Source: CAZAQV01 sp964487255 (GTDB lineage: Bacteria; Myxococcota_A; Polyangia; Polyangiales; CAZAQV01). From it: 64,000 bases of DNA. The notes below the pieces were generated by a model. It was not told the origin of the DNA, searched no databases, and was given only the letters and a program-made list of their open reading frames with translations. Position numbers and translations under genes: made by a program. Of this stretch, positions 44,807 to 52,868 are shown piece after piece (the stretch's first letter is position 1; every line of letters starts with the position of its first letter). Location: contig CAZAQV010000009.1 in assembly GCA_964487255.1 (NCBI GenBank), forward strand, positions 1 through 64,000, in the 5' to 3' direction.

Positions 44807-46606
44807 GTGGAACAAGCGCAGTACATTGCTGAGATACTCGTTCGCCGCGGCGCGGTGACGCCAGAGGTCATGGAGTCTGCCGTCGCCAGTGCGGTCGAAC
44901 GAGGCGTGAAGGTGTCCGATGTACTCCTCGCGACCGCGCCCATCGAGGAGATCGACATTGTCCGTGCACTGGCCGAAGAGGTGGGCATGAAAGTTGGCGA
45001 CAAGATCGACGCCGCCAGCGTGCCCACCGAGCTCATCGCACAAGTGCCGATCACGTTTGCTCGAACCCATCGTGTTTTGCCGATTGGCGAGAAGGACGGA
45101 AGAATCGTCGTTGCGGTCTCAGACCCGCTCAACCCGGCCCCGCTCGACGACCTACGCGCCCTACTCGAAAAGAAGGTCGTGCCGATCGCGTACACGGGCG
45201 AGATGATCGAAGACGCCATCAACCGCGTGTACGAACGAAAGGACGAGGCCGCACTCGAGGAGTCCGACTCCGAAGAAGAGTCCGACGAGCTACAAGACCT
45301 CATCGACATGACCGACGAGGCTCCGGTCATCCGTTGGGTCAACAACCTGTTCTACACAGCCATCCGCGACCGCGCATCGGACATCCACGTCGAGCCCACG
45401 GAACGTGAAGTCATCGTCCGTTACCGCATCGACGGCAAGCTGATTCCAAAAAAGACGGCGCACCGGGGCTTTCTTCCGTCGATCGTCTCTCGCATCAAGA
45501 TCGAGGCGGGTCTCAACATTGCAGAAAAGCGCCTTCCGCAAGACGGACGCATCACGAAAAAGATTGCGGGTAAGCTCGTTGACGTTCGCGTTAGCACCAT
45601 CCCGACGGCCAAGGGAGAACGCATCGTCATGCGTATCCTCGACAAAGCAAACGTCATGTTGGACCTGCCCGCGCTCGGGTTCGACCCAGACGAGTTGCGA
45701 AAAATGGACTACTTGATCACGCGCCCGAACGGCATCGTGCTCGTGACCGGCCCCACGGGTTCGGGTAAGACGACGACGCTCTACTCTTGCCTGGCAAAGA
45801 TCAACGACCCCGACAAAAACATTCTGACGGTTGAAGACCCGGTCGAGTACGAGTTGCCCGGGATCGGTCAGATGCAGGTGCAGCCCAAAATCGGTCTGAC
45901 CTTCGCTTCGGGATTGCGCAGCTTCCTGCGCCAGGACCCCGACGTCATCATGGTCGGTGAGATTCGAGACCAAGAGACCGCAGAGATCGCGATCCATGCG
46001 TCGCTTACCGGCCACCTCGTGCTGTCGACGCTACATACCAACGATGCACCAGGCGCGATCACGCGGCTGGTGGATATGGGGATCCAGCCCTTCCAAATCT
46101 CGTCATCGGTGATGGCGGTGCTCGCGCAGCGTTTGGTGCGATGCCTGTGTCCGCATTGCCGTGAGCCGTACTTCCCGTCCGACGAAGATGTGCGAGAGCT
46201 CGGCGTCGAGCCCGAAGACATTATTCGCCTACAAGCGCAGGCGCGTCGCAGCTCGGTGCCCCCCCCACCGCCTGCTGCCGCCCGGCCGGGCGCAAACCAA
46301 CCCCCCCCCGTCCCCGCATCAAGAGAACAACCCGTGTTCTACCGGGCGGCAGGTTGCGAAGAGTGCGGGCAGCTCGGTTACCGCGGGCGAATCGGCATCT
46401 ACGAAATGATGATGATCGACGAGCCGGTGCGTCGCGAGATTCTCAACAACAGCGACTCGAACACGATCATGCGGGTCGCACGAAGCCGCGGCATGCGTAC
46501 CTTGCGCGAAGATGGGGCGCAGAAAGTCTTGCGCGGCATGACCAGCGCCGAAGAAGTGCTCGCTGCGACCCAAGCAGGCGACGTTGTCGAAGCAGAGGTT
46601 GCATAA
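44807..46606 (+). CDS. gspE: T2SS ATPase GspE
   Basis: 599 residues from GTG 44807, two bases after the gspD stop. N1E/N2E regions are followed by the ATPase core: Walker A near 313 (TGPTGSGKTTTLYS), Asp box (ILTVEDPVEYELPGIGQMQV), Walker B (PDVIMVGEIRDQETAEIAI) and His box. A tetra-cysteine zinc site is split as CLCPHC near 446 and CEECGQLGYRG near 516. Between the Cys pairs sits a Pro/Ala-rich insert (VPPPPPAAARPGANQPPPVP), unusual for the family. GspE powers pseudopilus assembly from the cytoplasmic face via GspL. Confidence 0.97.
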   Translation: MEQAQYIAEILVRRGAVTPEVMESAVASAVERGVKVSDVLLATAPIEEIDIVRALAEEVGMKVGDKIDAASVPTELIAQVPITFARTHRVLPIGEKDGRIVVAVSDPLNPAPLDDLRALLEKKVVPIAYTGEMIEDAINRVYERKDEAALEESDSEEESDELQDLIDMTDEAPVIRWVNNLFYTAIRDRASDIHVEPTEREVIVRYRIDGKLIPKKTAHRGFLPSIVSRIKIEAGLNIAEKRLPQDGRITKKIAGKLVDVRVSTIPTAKGERIVMRILDKANVMLDLPALGFDPDELRKMDYLITRPNGIVLVTGPTGSGKTTTLYSCLAKINDPDKNILTVEDPVEYELPGIGQMQVQPKIGLTFASGLRSFLRQDPDVIMVGEIRDQETAEIAIHASLTGHLVLSTLHTNDAPGAITRLVDMGIQPFQISSSVMAVLAQRLVRCLCPHCREPYFPSDEDVRELGVEPEDIIRLQAQARRSSVPPPPPAAARPGANQPPPVPASREQPVFYRAAGCEECGQLGYRGRIGIYEMMMIDEPVRREILNNSDSNTIMRVARSRGMRTLREDGAQKVLRGMTSAEEVLAATQAGDVVEAEVA

Positions 46607-46607
46607 T

Positions 46608-46817
46608 ATGGAGATCTTTGCTCCATCAGCAACTGATCGCTTTCGAGGTGCGAGAGAGGCAACGAAGCGGAAGAGCTGCGGGAGGCGCTCGATTTGCAAG
46701 GCGACGTCGAGGAGCCCGCGCAAGCGTACGTTGATGGTACGTGCGCAGGCACCGCAGACGACAACGCAGCAAATCGGGATGGATCCCGCAACGAGATGCC
46801 CACGAGGAGCGATTTAG
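46608..46817 (+). CDS. 69-codon basic ORF filling the gspE-gspF gap
   Basis: ATG one base after the gspE stop; its TAG is immediately followed by the gspF ATG, so it exactly fills the gap. The peptide is Arg/Lys/Thr rich (ATKRKSCGRRSICKATSRSP) with no known domain. The DNA is hairpin-rich: ATGGAG/CTCCAT at 46608-46626, a 10-bp bulged stem at 46718-46746, and CGGGAT/ATCCCG at 46775-46788. AGCTGCGGGAGGCGC at 46674 recurs at 50414 in the gspJ leader in the same frame (SCGRR). It is probably a domesticated foldback sequence that keeps translation coupled; whether the peptide has a role is unknown. Confidence 0.5.
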   Translation: MEIFAPSATDRFRGAREATKRKSCGRRSICKATSRSPRKRTLMVRAQAPQTTTQQIGMDPATRCPRGAI

Positions 46818-48041
46818 ATGGCGGTGTATGCGTGGAAGGGGATCAACACTGCCGGCAAGGACGTCAAAGGCGTTCGTGACGCGGACAGCCCCAAGGCCCT
46901 CAAGAGTGCCCTCAAAAAAGAGGGCGTCATGGTCACGGAGATCCTCGAAAACGCAAAAGCCAAGCAAAAGTCAGCTCGAGAAATCGATTTTGGCGCGATG
47001 TTTCGACGTATCTCGCCCATGGACATCGCGGTCTCGACGCGCCAACTCGCAACGCTGCTCAAGGCTGGCATTCCACTCGTCGAGTGTCTCTCCGCGCTGA
47101 TCGACCAACTTGAGAACCCTGAACTGCGCGCCGCGTTCACCACGACTCGCAACCGCGTCAACGAAGGTGCCAGCTTCGCGGATGCGCTTCGCGACCATCC
47201 CAAATACTTCAACCACCTTTACGTCAGCATGGTAGAGGCCGGCGAAGCGTCGGGAACACTCGAAGCTGTCCTGGCGAGACTGGCCGACTTCTTGGAGTCG
47301 GGCGCCAAGCTTCGCTCCAAGGTGCAAGGCGCCCTCGCCTACCCGGCGCTCATGGCGATTATGGGCGTGCTTGTCATCTTGATCATGATGACCGTGGTCG
47401 TGCCCGAGGTGACCGCGATTTTCGAAGACTTCGACCAAACGCTCCCGTGGTACACGCGTGTGCTGATCTTCTTTAGCGACCTGTTCTCAAACTATTGGTA
47501 CCTGCTCATTGCGCTGACAGGCGGCGCAGTCTTCGCCTTTGTTCGCTGGAAAGCGACCGCCGACGGACGTCGCAAGTGGGACATCATCAAGCTCAAGCTT
47601 CCACTCTTTGGCAAGCTCATCTTGATGGTGGCGGTGACTCGCTTCGCACGCACGCTCGCAACATTGCTGTCGAGTGGTGTTCCAGTGCTGCAAGCGATGG
47701 AAATCACGAAAAACGTACTGGGCAACACGGAGCTTACGCGGGTCGTCGAAGAGGCGAGAGAAAGCGTGCGTGAAGGTGAGAGTATCGCGGTCCCGCTTAA
47801 GCGAAGTGGCCGCTTTCCACCCATCGTCACTCACATGATTGCCATCGGCGAAAAGTCGGGCGAACTCGAACAAATGCTCGAGAACGTCGCCTCTGCCTAC
47901 GACGCACAAGTGGAGTCGCGCCTTCAAGCCATGACGTCCGTCCTTGAGCCGATCCTGATCGTCACCATCGGTGGCGCAGCAGGCTTTATCGCATTTTCCA
48001 TCATGATGCCGCTGGTTCAAATCAACGAGTTTATTCAATGA
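46818..48041 (+). CDS. gspF: T2SS inner-membrane platform protein GspF
   Basis: 407 residues, standard length. The two GspF/PilC domains are visible (ISPMDIAVSTRQLATLLKAG and VAVTRFARTLATLLSSGVPV), with three membrane helices (ALMAIMGVLVILIMMTVVVP; YWYLLIALTGGAVFAFV; LIVTIGGAAGFIAFSIMMPL). The GIPLVECLSAL and GEASGTLEAVLARLADFLE signatures confirm identity. GspF is the polytopic platform contacting GspE and GspL. Its stop overlaps the start of the next gene (ATGA). Confidence 0.97.
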   Translation: MAVYAWKGINTAGKDVKGVRDADSPKALKSALKKEGVMVTEILENAKAKQKSAREIDFGAMFRRISPMDIAVSTRQLATLLKAGIPLVECLSALIDQLENPELRAAFTTTRNRVNEGASFADALRDHPKYFNHLYVSMVEAGEASGTLEAVLARLADFLESGAKLRSKVQGALAYPALMAIMGVLVILIMMTVVVPEVTAIFEDFDQTLPWYTRVLIFFSDLFSNYWYLLIALTGGAVFAFVRWKATADGRRKWDIIKLKLPLFGKLILMVAVTRFARTLATLLSSGVPVLQAMEITKNVLGNTELTRVVEEARESVREGESIAVPLKRSGRFPPIVTHMIAIGEKSGELEQMLENVASAYDAQVESRLQAMTSVLEPILIVTIGGAAGFIAFSIMMPLVQINEFIQ

Positions 48042-48469
48042 AGAGGCGACGAAAGAACAAACGGGCACCTTCATTGCCACTCCCCTGGGAGCGCCGACGT
48101 GGCACTTGGCAAGCCCTTTTCGAAAAGAGACGCCTGACCGCAACCTTTGGTTTGGTGTTTTTTCTCGCGACAACCTATGCATTGGGCACGCTTGCCGCGA
48201 AAGACGCGAATGTTCGTCATACGCGCGCAAAGATCACCGCAGCGCACCACGCCATGGCCGCATTCCGACTTCGTGAGGGCCGCTGCCCCCGCTCGCTCGA
48301 CGAACTGATGCGCGGCCCGTCCGGCGAACAGTATCTGCACCGTGCCCCGACCGACGCCTGGGGCAACCCGCTTCGCATCGAGTGCCCGCACCCGGTGTAC
48401 CCACAAGACCAACTCATCTTTTCTGCCGGCCCCGACGGGAAGTTCGGCACCGACGACAACGTTTATTGA
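48038..48469 (+). CDS. GspG-like protein with uncleavable membrane anchor
   Basis: 143 residues from ATG 48038, overlapping the gspF stop. The C-terminal domain is that of the major pseudopilin: helix (ITAAHHAMAAFRLREGRCPR), DAWGNPLRIECP and the Ca2+-loop-like SAGPDGKFGTDDNVY. The N-terminus instead has about 40 basic residues and a plain helix (ATFGLVFFLATTYALGTLAA) with no G/A-(F/M)TLIE prepilin site and no Glu5. It should therefore stay in the inner membrane uncleaved. It sits directly before true gspG, whose Shine-Dalgarno overlaps its stop. Role unknown: possible anchored assembly cap or regulator. Confidence 0.75.
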   Translation: MKRRRKNKRAPSLPLPWERRRGTWQALFEKRRLTATFGLVFFLATTYALGTLAAKDANVRHTRAKITAAHHAMAAFRLREGRCPRSLDELMRGPSGEQYLHRAPTDAWGNPLRIECPHPVYPQDQLIFSAGPDGKFGTDDNVY

Positions 48470-48480
48470 AGGAGAAAAAA

Positions 48481-48909
48481 GTGCTCAAACCTAGAATGAA
48501 TACGAAACGAATCCGCACTCATAGAAGACTTGCTACGCAAGCGATGACGCTGATCGAGATTATGGTGGTCTTGGTCATCATCGGCATGATCGCCGGTGGC
48601 GTCGCCGTCGCCGTCCTTCCGAAGCTTGGAGAAGCGCAGATCGACACGGCTCGCAACAACGCACTGAAAATCGCTGCCGCCGTCGAGGGCTACCTGCTCG
48701 ACAACAGCGACTGTCCGACCGTCGAGGACCTCGTCGAATCCAGAGAGATCAAAAAAGCAACGAAAGATCCGTGGGGCAACGGCTTCAAGATCGAGTGTGA
48801 CGGTGACGACATTACCGTCACGTCTCCTGGCAAGGACGGCCAGTTCGGCAACGACGACGACGTCTCAAGCAACGACGACCCCCACGCAGACAAAGGCGAC
48901 GACGAGTAA
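48481..48909 (+). CDS. gspG: Major pseudopilin GspG
   Basis: 142 residues from GTG 48481, six bases after an AAGGAG site. The 21-residue basic leader ends QA before MTLIEIMVVLVIIGM, so position -1 is Ala rather than the near-invariant Gly; Glu5 is retained. The globular part is standard (EGYLLDNSDCPTVEDLVESR, KDPWGNGFKIEC, TSPGKDGQFGNDDDV Ca2+ loop). GspG forms the pseudopilus shaft. Two Cys (near 81 and 105) may form a disulfide. Confidence 0.93.
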   Translation: MLKPRMNTKRIRTHRRLATQAMTLIEIMVVLVIIGMIAGGVAVAVLPKLGEAQIDTARNNALKIAAAVEGYLLDNSDCPTVEDLVESREIKKATKDPWGNGFKIECDGDDITVTSPGKDGQFGNDDDVSSNDDPHADKGDDE

Positions 48910-48915
48910 ACGGCT

Positions 48916-49668
48916 ATGCCCTCCCCGTCCACCACCCTGCAATCTCCACCGCAATTGCCAACGAAGCGATTGAGGATGGATCGCGTGGTGGTTGCACGCG
49001 CTCGTTTGCGGGCGGAGCAAGGAGTGACGTTGTTGGAGATTTCGGTGGTGCTGATCGTGATGGGGCTGCTCGCAAGTGGGGTTGTGACTGGCCTTCGTGC
49101 GGTCAACAAGTCGGACCTGAGATCGGCGTGCAGCAAGATCGTCGCCGGCTCGCGCTTCGCCTACAGCCGCGCGGTTACCCAAGGCAACACCGTGCGAATG
49201 CTGTTCGACTTTCGCAACGGAACGATGGCCATCGAAGAAGCCGACGTTGCTGTGACTCTGACCGATCCAAACGCCGAGAACGACGACGAAGAGGCCGAGG
49301 TCATCGATCCATGGGCCGCTGCCGAGGCCCGCCTCTCGGGCACATTCAAAACCGAAGGGCATACTTCACCCTTCTCGGCTGTTTCAGGTCGTGATGGAAA
49401 CCCACGCGACAAGTACAAAGCCAAAGAACTGGCGGACGGCGTGACGATTCGCAAGCTGATTACGCCACACGAGCCCGATGCGCGCACCGAAGGTCAAGGG
49501 GCCATCTACTTCTTCCCTGGAGGCATCGGCGAGCGCGCCGTAATCCAACTCGCGCAAGGAGACACCGTGTACTCGGTCGCGATCCACCCGCTCACCGGCG
49601 CAGCTACCGTCTATAACTACGCATACGAACCCGAGGACCTCTCCCCTTCCGACTTAGAGGGGGACTAA
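48916..49668 (+). CDS. gspH: Minor pseudopilin GspH
   Basis: 250 residues. A 36-residue leader rich in Arg (RVVVARARLRAEQG) precedes VTLLEISVVLIVMGLL; cleavage would be at G|V with Glu5 present. The remainder has GspH features: KIVAGSRFAYSRAVTQGNTV helix and a C-terminal YFFPGGIGERAVIQL strand pattern. The protein is longer than typical GspH (about 170) because of an acidic insertion (NAENDDEEAEVIDPW). The leader shares the RARLR(A/T)xQ segment with GspJ and GspK. ATG 48976 is an internal alternative start. Confidence 0.87.
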   Translation: MPSPSTTLQSPPQLPTKRLRMDRVVVARARLRAEQGVTLLEISVVLIVMGLLASGVVTGLRAVNKSDLRSACSKIVAGSRFAYSRAVTQGNTVRMLFDFRNGTMAIEEADVAVTLTDPNAENDDEEAEVIDPWAAAEARLSGTFKTEGHTSPFSAVSGRDGNPRDKYKAKELADGVTIRKLITPHEPDARTEGQGAIYFFPGGIGERAVIQLAQGDTVYSVAIHPLTGAATVYNYAYEPEDLSPSDLEGD

Positions 49669-49670
49669 CG

Positions 49671-50390
49671 ATGCCGCCTCGCAATTGTGGACAGTCCAGA
49701 ATTGATATCCCGCGTGGTATCGGCTGGAACTCTCAATTCTGGACTGTCCACAATTGCGAGGAGCGCCGGCCGAGTTCAGGTTTCACACTGATTGAGGTCA
49801 TGGTTGCGATCGCAATCTTAGCTTTGTCGTTGACGGCACTGTTTTCGACCGAGGTGGGGGTGGTGAAGACGGCGCAGCGCACGCGCATGATGTCGGTGGC
49901 CACGCTTTTGGCGCGCTGCAAAATGGCCGAAGTCGAAGAGCACATCTACAACGAGGGACTGCCCGCAGTTGAGAAGATCGAACGCGACGAATGCTGCGAG
50001 GACGCCGAGTGGGACGGCTTTGAGTGCGAGTGGAAAATCGAGCGCGTGACCTTGCCTGAAGCCGACCTCGAAGACGATGCGCTCGAGGGCAACGACGTCG
50101 ACGACAGCGCAGGTCCCGACCCGCTGGCGGTGGCGGGTGCGATCCCGACCTCTGTCGAGGACATGGCGACCAACTCGCCCGGCGGCGGCGACATGGCGTC
50201 GATGGCGATTGGGTACGCCTTTCCGATTCTCAAACCCTCGATCGAAGAGCAAGTGCGGCGCGTGACGGTAACGATTGAATGGGCAGAGGGTGAGCGCAAA
50301 CGTTCCTTCGACGTTGTTCAGTTTGTCGCGAACGAACAAGGCGTGCCCCCCGAGATCCCGGACGCCGACGGAACGGGAGACAACCCATGA
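49671..50390 (+). CDS. gspI: Minor pseudopilin GspI with hairpin-encoded leader
   Basis: 239 residues from ATG 49671, two bases after the gspH stop. A 37-residue leader precedes SSG|FTLIEVMVAIAILALSLT, a canonical prepilin site with Glu5. Nearly all the leader is encoded by a 29-bp perfect inverted repeat (49677-49761). The globular part contains CCEDAEWDGFECEWKIERV, with several Cys, and a C-terminal EEQVRRVTVTIEWAEGERKR typical of GspI, plus a Pro/Gly linker that makes it longer than the usual ~125 residues. It overlaps gspJ by four bases. Confidence 0.88.
   Translation: MPPRNCGQSRIDIPRGIGWNSQFWTVHNCEERRPSSGFTLIEVMVAIAILALSLTALFSTEVGVVKTAQRTRMMSVATLLARCKMAEVEEHIYNEGLPAVEKIERDECCEDAEWDGFECEWKIERVTLPEADLEDDALEGNDVDDSAGPDPLAVAGAIPTSVEDMATNSPGGGDMASMAIGYAFPILKPSIEEQVRRVTVTIEWAEGERKRSFDVVQFVANEQGVPPEIPDADGTGDNP
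49677..49761. repeat. 29-bp perfect inverted repeat, 27-base loop
   Basis: Arms 49677-49705 and 49733-49761 are exact reverse complements; each contains GCAATTGTGG and the self-palindromic TGGACAGTCCA. The structure begins six bases after the gspI start codon and ends just before the cleavage-site codons. The strength and position could affect translation of gspI or stability of the operon mRNA, or it may be a mobile foldback remnant. Confidence 0.95.
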
Positions 50391-51277
50391 AACGGCTGCA
50401 CCTGACGAATGACAGCTGCGGGAGGCGCCCGAAGCGCAAGGCAGCGGCGACGGCTAAGAGGGAGGAGACCCGGACGAGGCGCATGCGACTTCAGTGGTGT
50501 TCGCGGGCAAACGCGATGAGCCGTCAGGCGAGGAGCCAAGAATACAGGCGCAGCTCCAAACGAAGCGTGGTATCTCCACGCGCTCGTTTGCGGGCGAAGC
50601 AAGCTATGACGTTGATTGAGGTGATGATTGCGATGCTGATCATCTCGATGATCAGCACGATGATCTACGGCGCGTTCGTACAGACACGTAAAAACAAGGA
50701 GCGCGTACAGCGCATTACCGACCGCTACCACGAGATTCGTATGGGCCTCGAACGAGTGCAGGTAGACCTTTCGATGGCCTACGTTTCGGCGCACGTCCCG
50801 CTCGACCAGTCCCGGCAGGCATGGCTGACGCAGTTTGTGGGCAAGGACAGCGGCGAACGCGACCGAGTCGACTTCAACACCTTCGGGCATCGAAGGCTGT
50901 TCCGTGATGCCAAAGAAAGCGACCAAAACGAGGTCAGCTATTTCCTCGCAGACGACCCAGATGACCCAGGCACGAAGGTCTTGGTCAGGCGTGAGGACAA
51001 CCGCCCGGACATTCGTCCCGACGAAGGCGGCGACTACCAAATACTGGTGCGCAACGTGGAAGGTTTCGAGCTTGAGTACCTCGACCCGCAAACCAAACTT
51101 TGGACCAAGTCGTGGGACACCACACAAGCCGCAGGCCAACCCAATCGCTTGCCCATGCAAGTCAAGATCATGCTGACAGTGCCGGACGTCAGCGACCCCA
51201 GCAAAGAGCGCGTCTTCGGCACACGCGCCACCTTACCGATGCAGTGGGGGCTCAACCACGCCGCCTATAACCCATGA
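50387..51277 (+). CDS. gspJ: Minor pseudopilin GspJ with 73-residue leader
   Basis: 296 residues from ATG 50387 in the ATGA overlap with gspI, which supports this start. A very long basic leader (NDSCGRRPKRKAAATAKREE ... SVVSPRARLRAKQA) precedes MTLIEVMIAMLIISMISTMI; -1 is Ala, Glu5 present. The globular region matches GspJ (RYHEIRMGLERVQVDLSMAY, VSYFLADDPDD, VRNVEGFELEYLDPQTKLW, LPMQVKIMLTV). Leader DNA contains the 90-base repeat shared with gspK and the SCGRR block shared with the E/F gap ORF. Confidence 0.9.
   Translation: MKRLHLTNDSCGRRPKRKAAATAKREETRTRRMRLQWCSRANAMSRQARSQEYRRSSKRSVVSPRARLRAKQAMTLIEVMIAMLIISMISTMIYGAFVQTRKNKERVQRITDRYHEIRMGLERVQVDLSMAYVSAHVPLDQSRQAWLTQFVGKDSGERDRVDFNTFGHRRLFRDAKESDQNEVSYFLADDPDDPGTKVLVRREDNRPDIRPDEGGDYQILVRNVEGFELEYLDPQTKLWTKSWDTTQAAGQPNRLPMQVKIMLTVPDVSDPSKERVFGTRATLPMQWGLNHAAYNP
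50513..50602 (+). repeat. 90-base leader repeat, gspJ copy
   Basis: Matches 51475-51564 in the gspK leader at about 75 of 90 positions by eye. Both include AAACG(A/G)AGCGTGG-tatct-CCACGCGCTCGTTT, a hairpin just before the prepilin site. The gspH leader (about 48981-49021) has a divergent third copy. All are translated in the same frame (SVVSPRARLR or VVVARARLR). Confidence 0.8.
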
Positions 51278-52866
51278 AACGACGTCGCCTGAAAACGAAT
51301 CTACATCGCGATGCTTCGTTGTCGCGTCCAATGCCTGCTCACGTACCAGAAAGTACGTTGCGCCGGCGTTTCCGCTCCGCCTCCCCTCCCTCGCACCTTC
51401 CTCCCCATCCACCATCGTTTACTCGCAAGCAAACGGCAACGAAGCGAGCGGCGATGCATCGGAGCTCGAGCGACGCGATGAACCGTCAGGTGAAGAGCAA
51501 GAGAGTCAGGCGAGGTTCCAAACGGAGCGTGGTATCTCCACGCGCTCGTTTGCGGACGGAGCAAGGTGTGGCGTTGGTGATTGTACTAAGTGCGATTGCG
51601 ATTTTGACCGTGGTCGTGGCCAATATGCTGGGCGAGACGAGCACTTCCTATTCCGTGGCGGTAGCTCAACGCGACCGACTGCGGGCCGAGTACATGGCGA
51701 AGAGTTCGCTCAATCTTACGCGTTTGCTGATGGCCAACGAGCCCGCCGTGCGACGTGTGGTAACACCCATGTACCAAATGATGGTCGGAAAGCCCCCGCC
51801 TCAACTGCCTATCTGGACCTATGCGGACATGCTGCTTACGCCCTTTTGTCGCTACGAAGAGACGGAAGGGATGGGCGCCGAGACCGGGTTCGACCTCAGC
51901 GCTGCCGAGGGCCTCGGTAAGACACCGGGCACGTGTGAGATCAACGCCGCTGCCGAAAACTCGAAACTCAACCTCAGTGACCCGCTGGTCAAGGATGGCG
52001 AAAAAGCGCGCATGAACGTGGCGCTTCAGGTCTATGCCATGACCGGCGGTTATCAACTTCAGTCCCCTTACGACCCCCTCTTTTCCGAGCGTGACGCACA
52101 AGGCAACTACACATCGCGGCTCGACGTCGTCAGCTCGCTCATCGACTGGTGGGATGCAGACACCGAGAGAACCACCTTCGACCCCGGGGTGCCCGAAGTC
52201 AGCGTCGGGGGCGTCGAAGACAACCCCTACGGTCTTTACGACGACCCCTATCAAATCAAGAATGCTCCCTTCGATTCGCTCGAAGAGATCCGACTCGTTC
52301 GCGGCGTCGACGATGACTTCTGGTCGACGTTCATCGACCCCGACCCTGGAAACCCCGAAGCTCGAACGGTAACCATTTACGGCTCGGGACTGGTCAACCC
52401 GAACGAGGCCCCTCCTGAGGTGCTGCTCGCTCGCTTTTGTTCGCTCGCGGGTCAAGTCAGCTTGTGCACCGACCCCCTCGAGCAGGCCAAATTCATCCAA
52501 CTACTTGGTACAATTCGCATGCTCGCGCCGATACCGCTCTTCGTAAACGGACGCGACTTTATTCGCTTCGTGGAGGGCAACGAAGGCACTGGCTCACTCT
52601 ACGGTATTCTCAAAGGCATGCTCGGACCCGAGCACCCACTCTTGTTCAAGCCGGTCACCATCACCGACGCAAAGCTCAAGCGGGACCTCGGCGACCTTTT
52701 CGTCGCCGCCGCGCAAATCATCGCGATCAATGCCGTCGGGCACGTGGGCCGTGCAAAGGTAAAGCTGACAACCGTCATGAACTTTCACAACCGTTGGACA
52801 CCCCCGCCACCCAACGCTGGAACCATGCCGAAACTTGGCATCTTCCACTACTACCGAGTCGAGTAA
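51274..52866 (+). CDS. gspK: Minor pseudopilin GspK with 98-residue leader
   Basis: 530 residues from ATG 51274 in an ATGA overlap with gspJ. The leader is 98 residues of Arg/Ser/Pro-rich sequence before EQG|VALVIVLSAIAILTVVVAN; like other GspK proteins it lacks Glu5. The large globular region follows GspK pattern: RLRAEYMAKSSLNLTRLLMA, CEINAAAENSKLNLSDPLVK, SLIDWWDADTERT, FDSLEEIRLVRGVDDDFWS, VNPNEAPPEVLLARFC. GspK caps the pseudopilus tip with GspI and GspJ. Leader DNA has GCATCG...CTTCGTTG / CAACGAAG...CGATGC inverted segments and the 90-base repeat. Confidence 0.92.
   Translation: MKRRRLKTNLHRDASLSRPMPAHVPESTLRRRFRSASPPSHLPPHPPSFTRKQTATKRAAMHRSSSDAMNRQVKSKRVRRGSKRSVVSPRARLRTEQGVALVIVLSAIAILTVVVANMLGETSTSYSVAVAQRDRLRAEYMAKSSLNLTRLLMANEPAVRRVVTPMYQMMVGKPPPQLPIWTYADMLLTPFCRYEETEGMGAETGFDLSAAEGLGKTPGTCEINAAAENSKLNLSDPLVKDGEKARMNVALQVYAMTGGYQLQSPYDPLFSERDAQGNYTSRLDVVSSLIDWWDADTERTTFDPGVPEVSVGGVEDNPYGLYDDPYQIKNAPFDSLEEIRLVRGVDDDFWSTFIDPDPGNPEARTVTIYGSGLVNPNEAPPEVLLARFCSLAGQVSLCTDPLEQAKFIQLLGTIRMLAPIPLFVNGRDFIRFVEGNEGTGSLYGILKGMLGPEHPLLFKPVTITDAKLKRDLGDLFVAAAQIIAINAVGHVGRAKVKLTTVMNFHNRWTPPPPNAGTMPKLGIFHYYRVE
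51475..51564 (+). repeat. 90-base leader repeat, gspK copy
   Basis: Partner of 50513-50602. It contains GCGTGG-tatct-CCACGC as a perfect 6-bp stem and ends at the codons of the cleavage site. Its GTGAAGAGCAAGAGA stretch also resembles the reverse complement of the 24-base repeat at 22091 and 22177, hinting at a shared origin. Confidence 0.8.
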
Positions 52867-52868
52867 CC

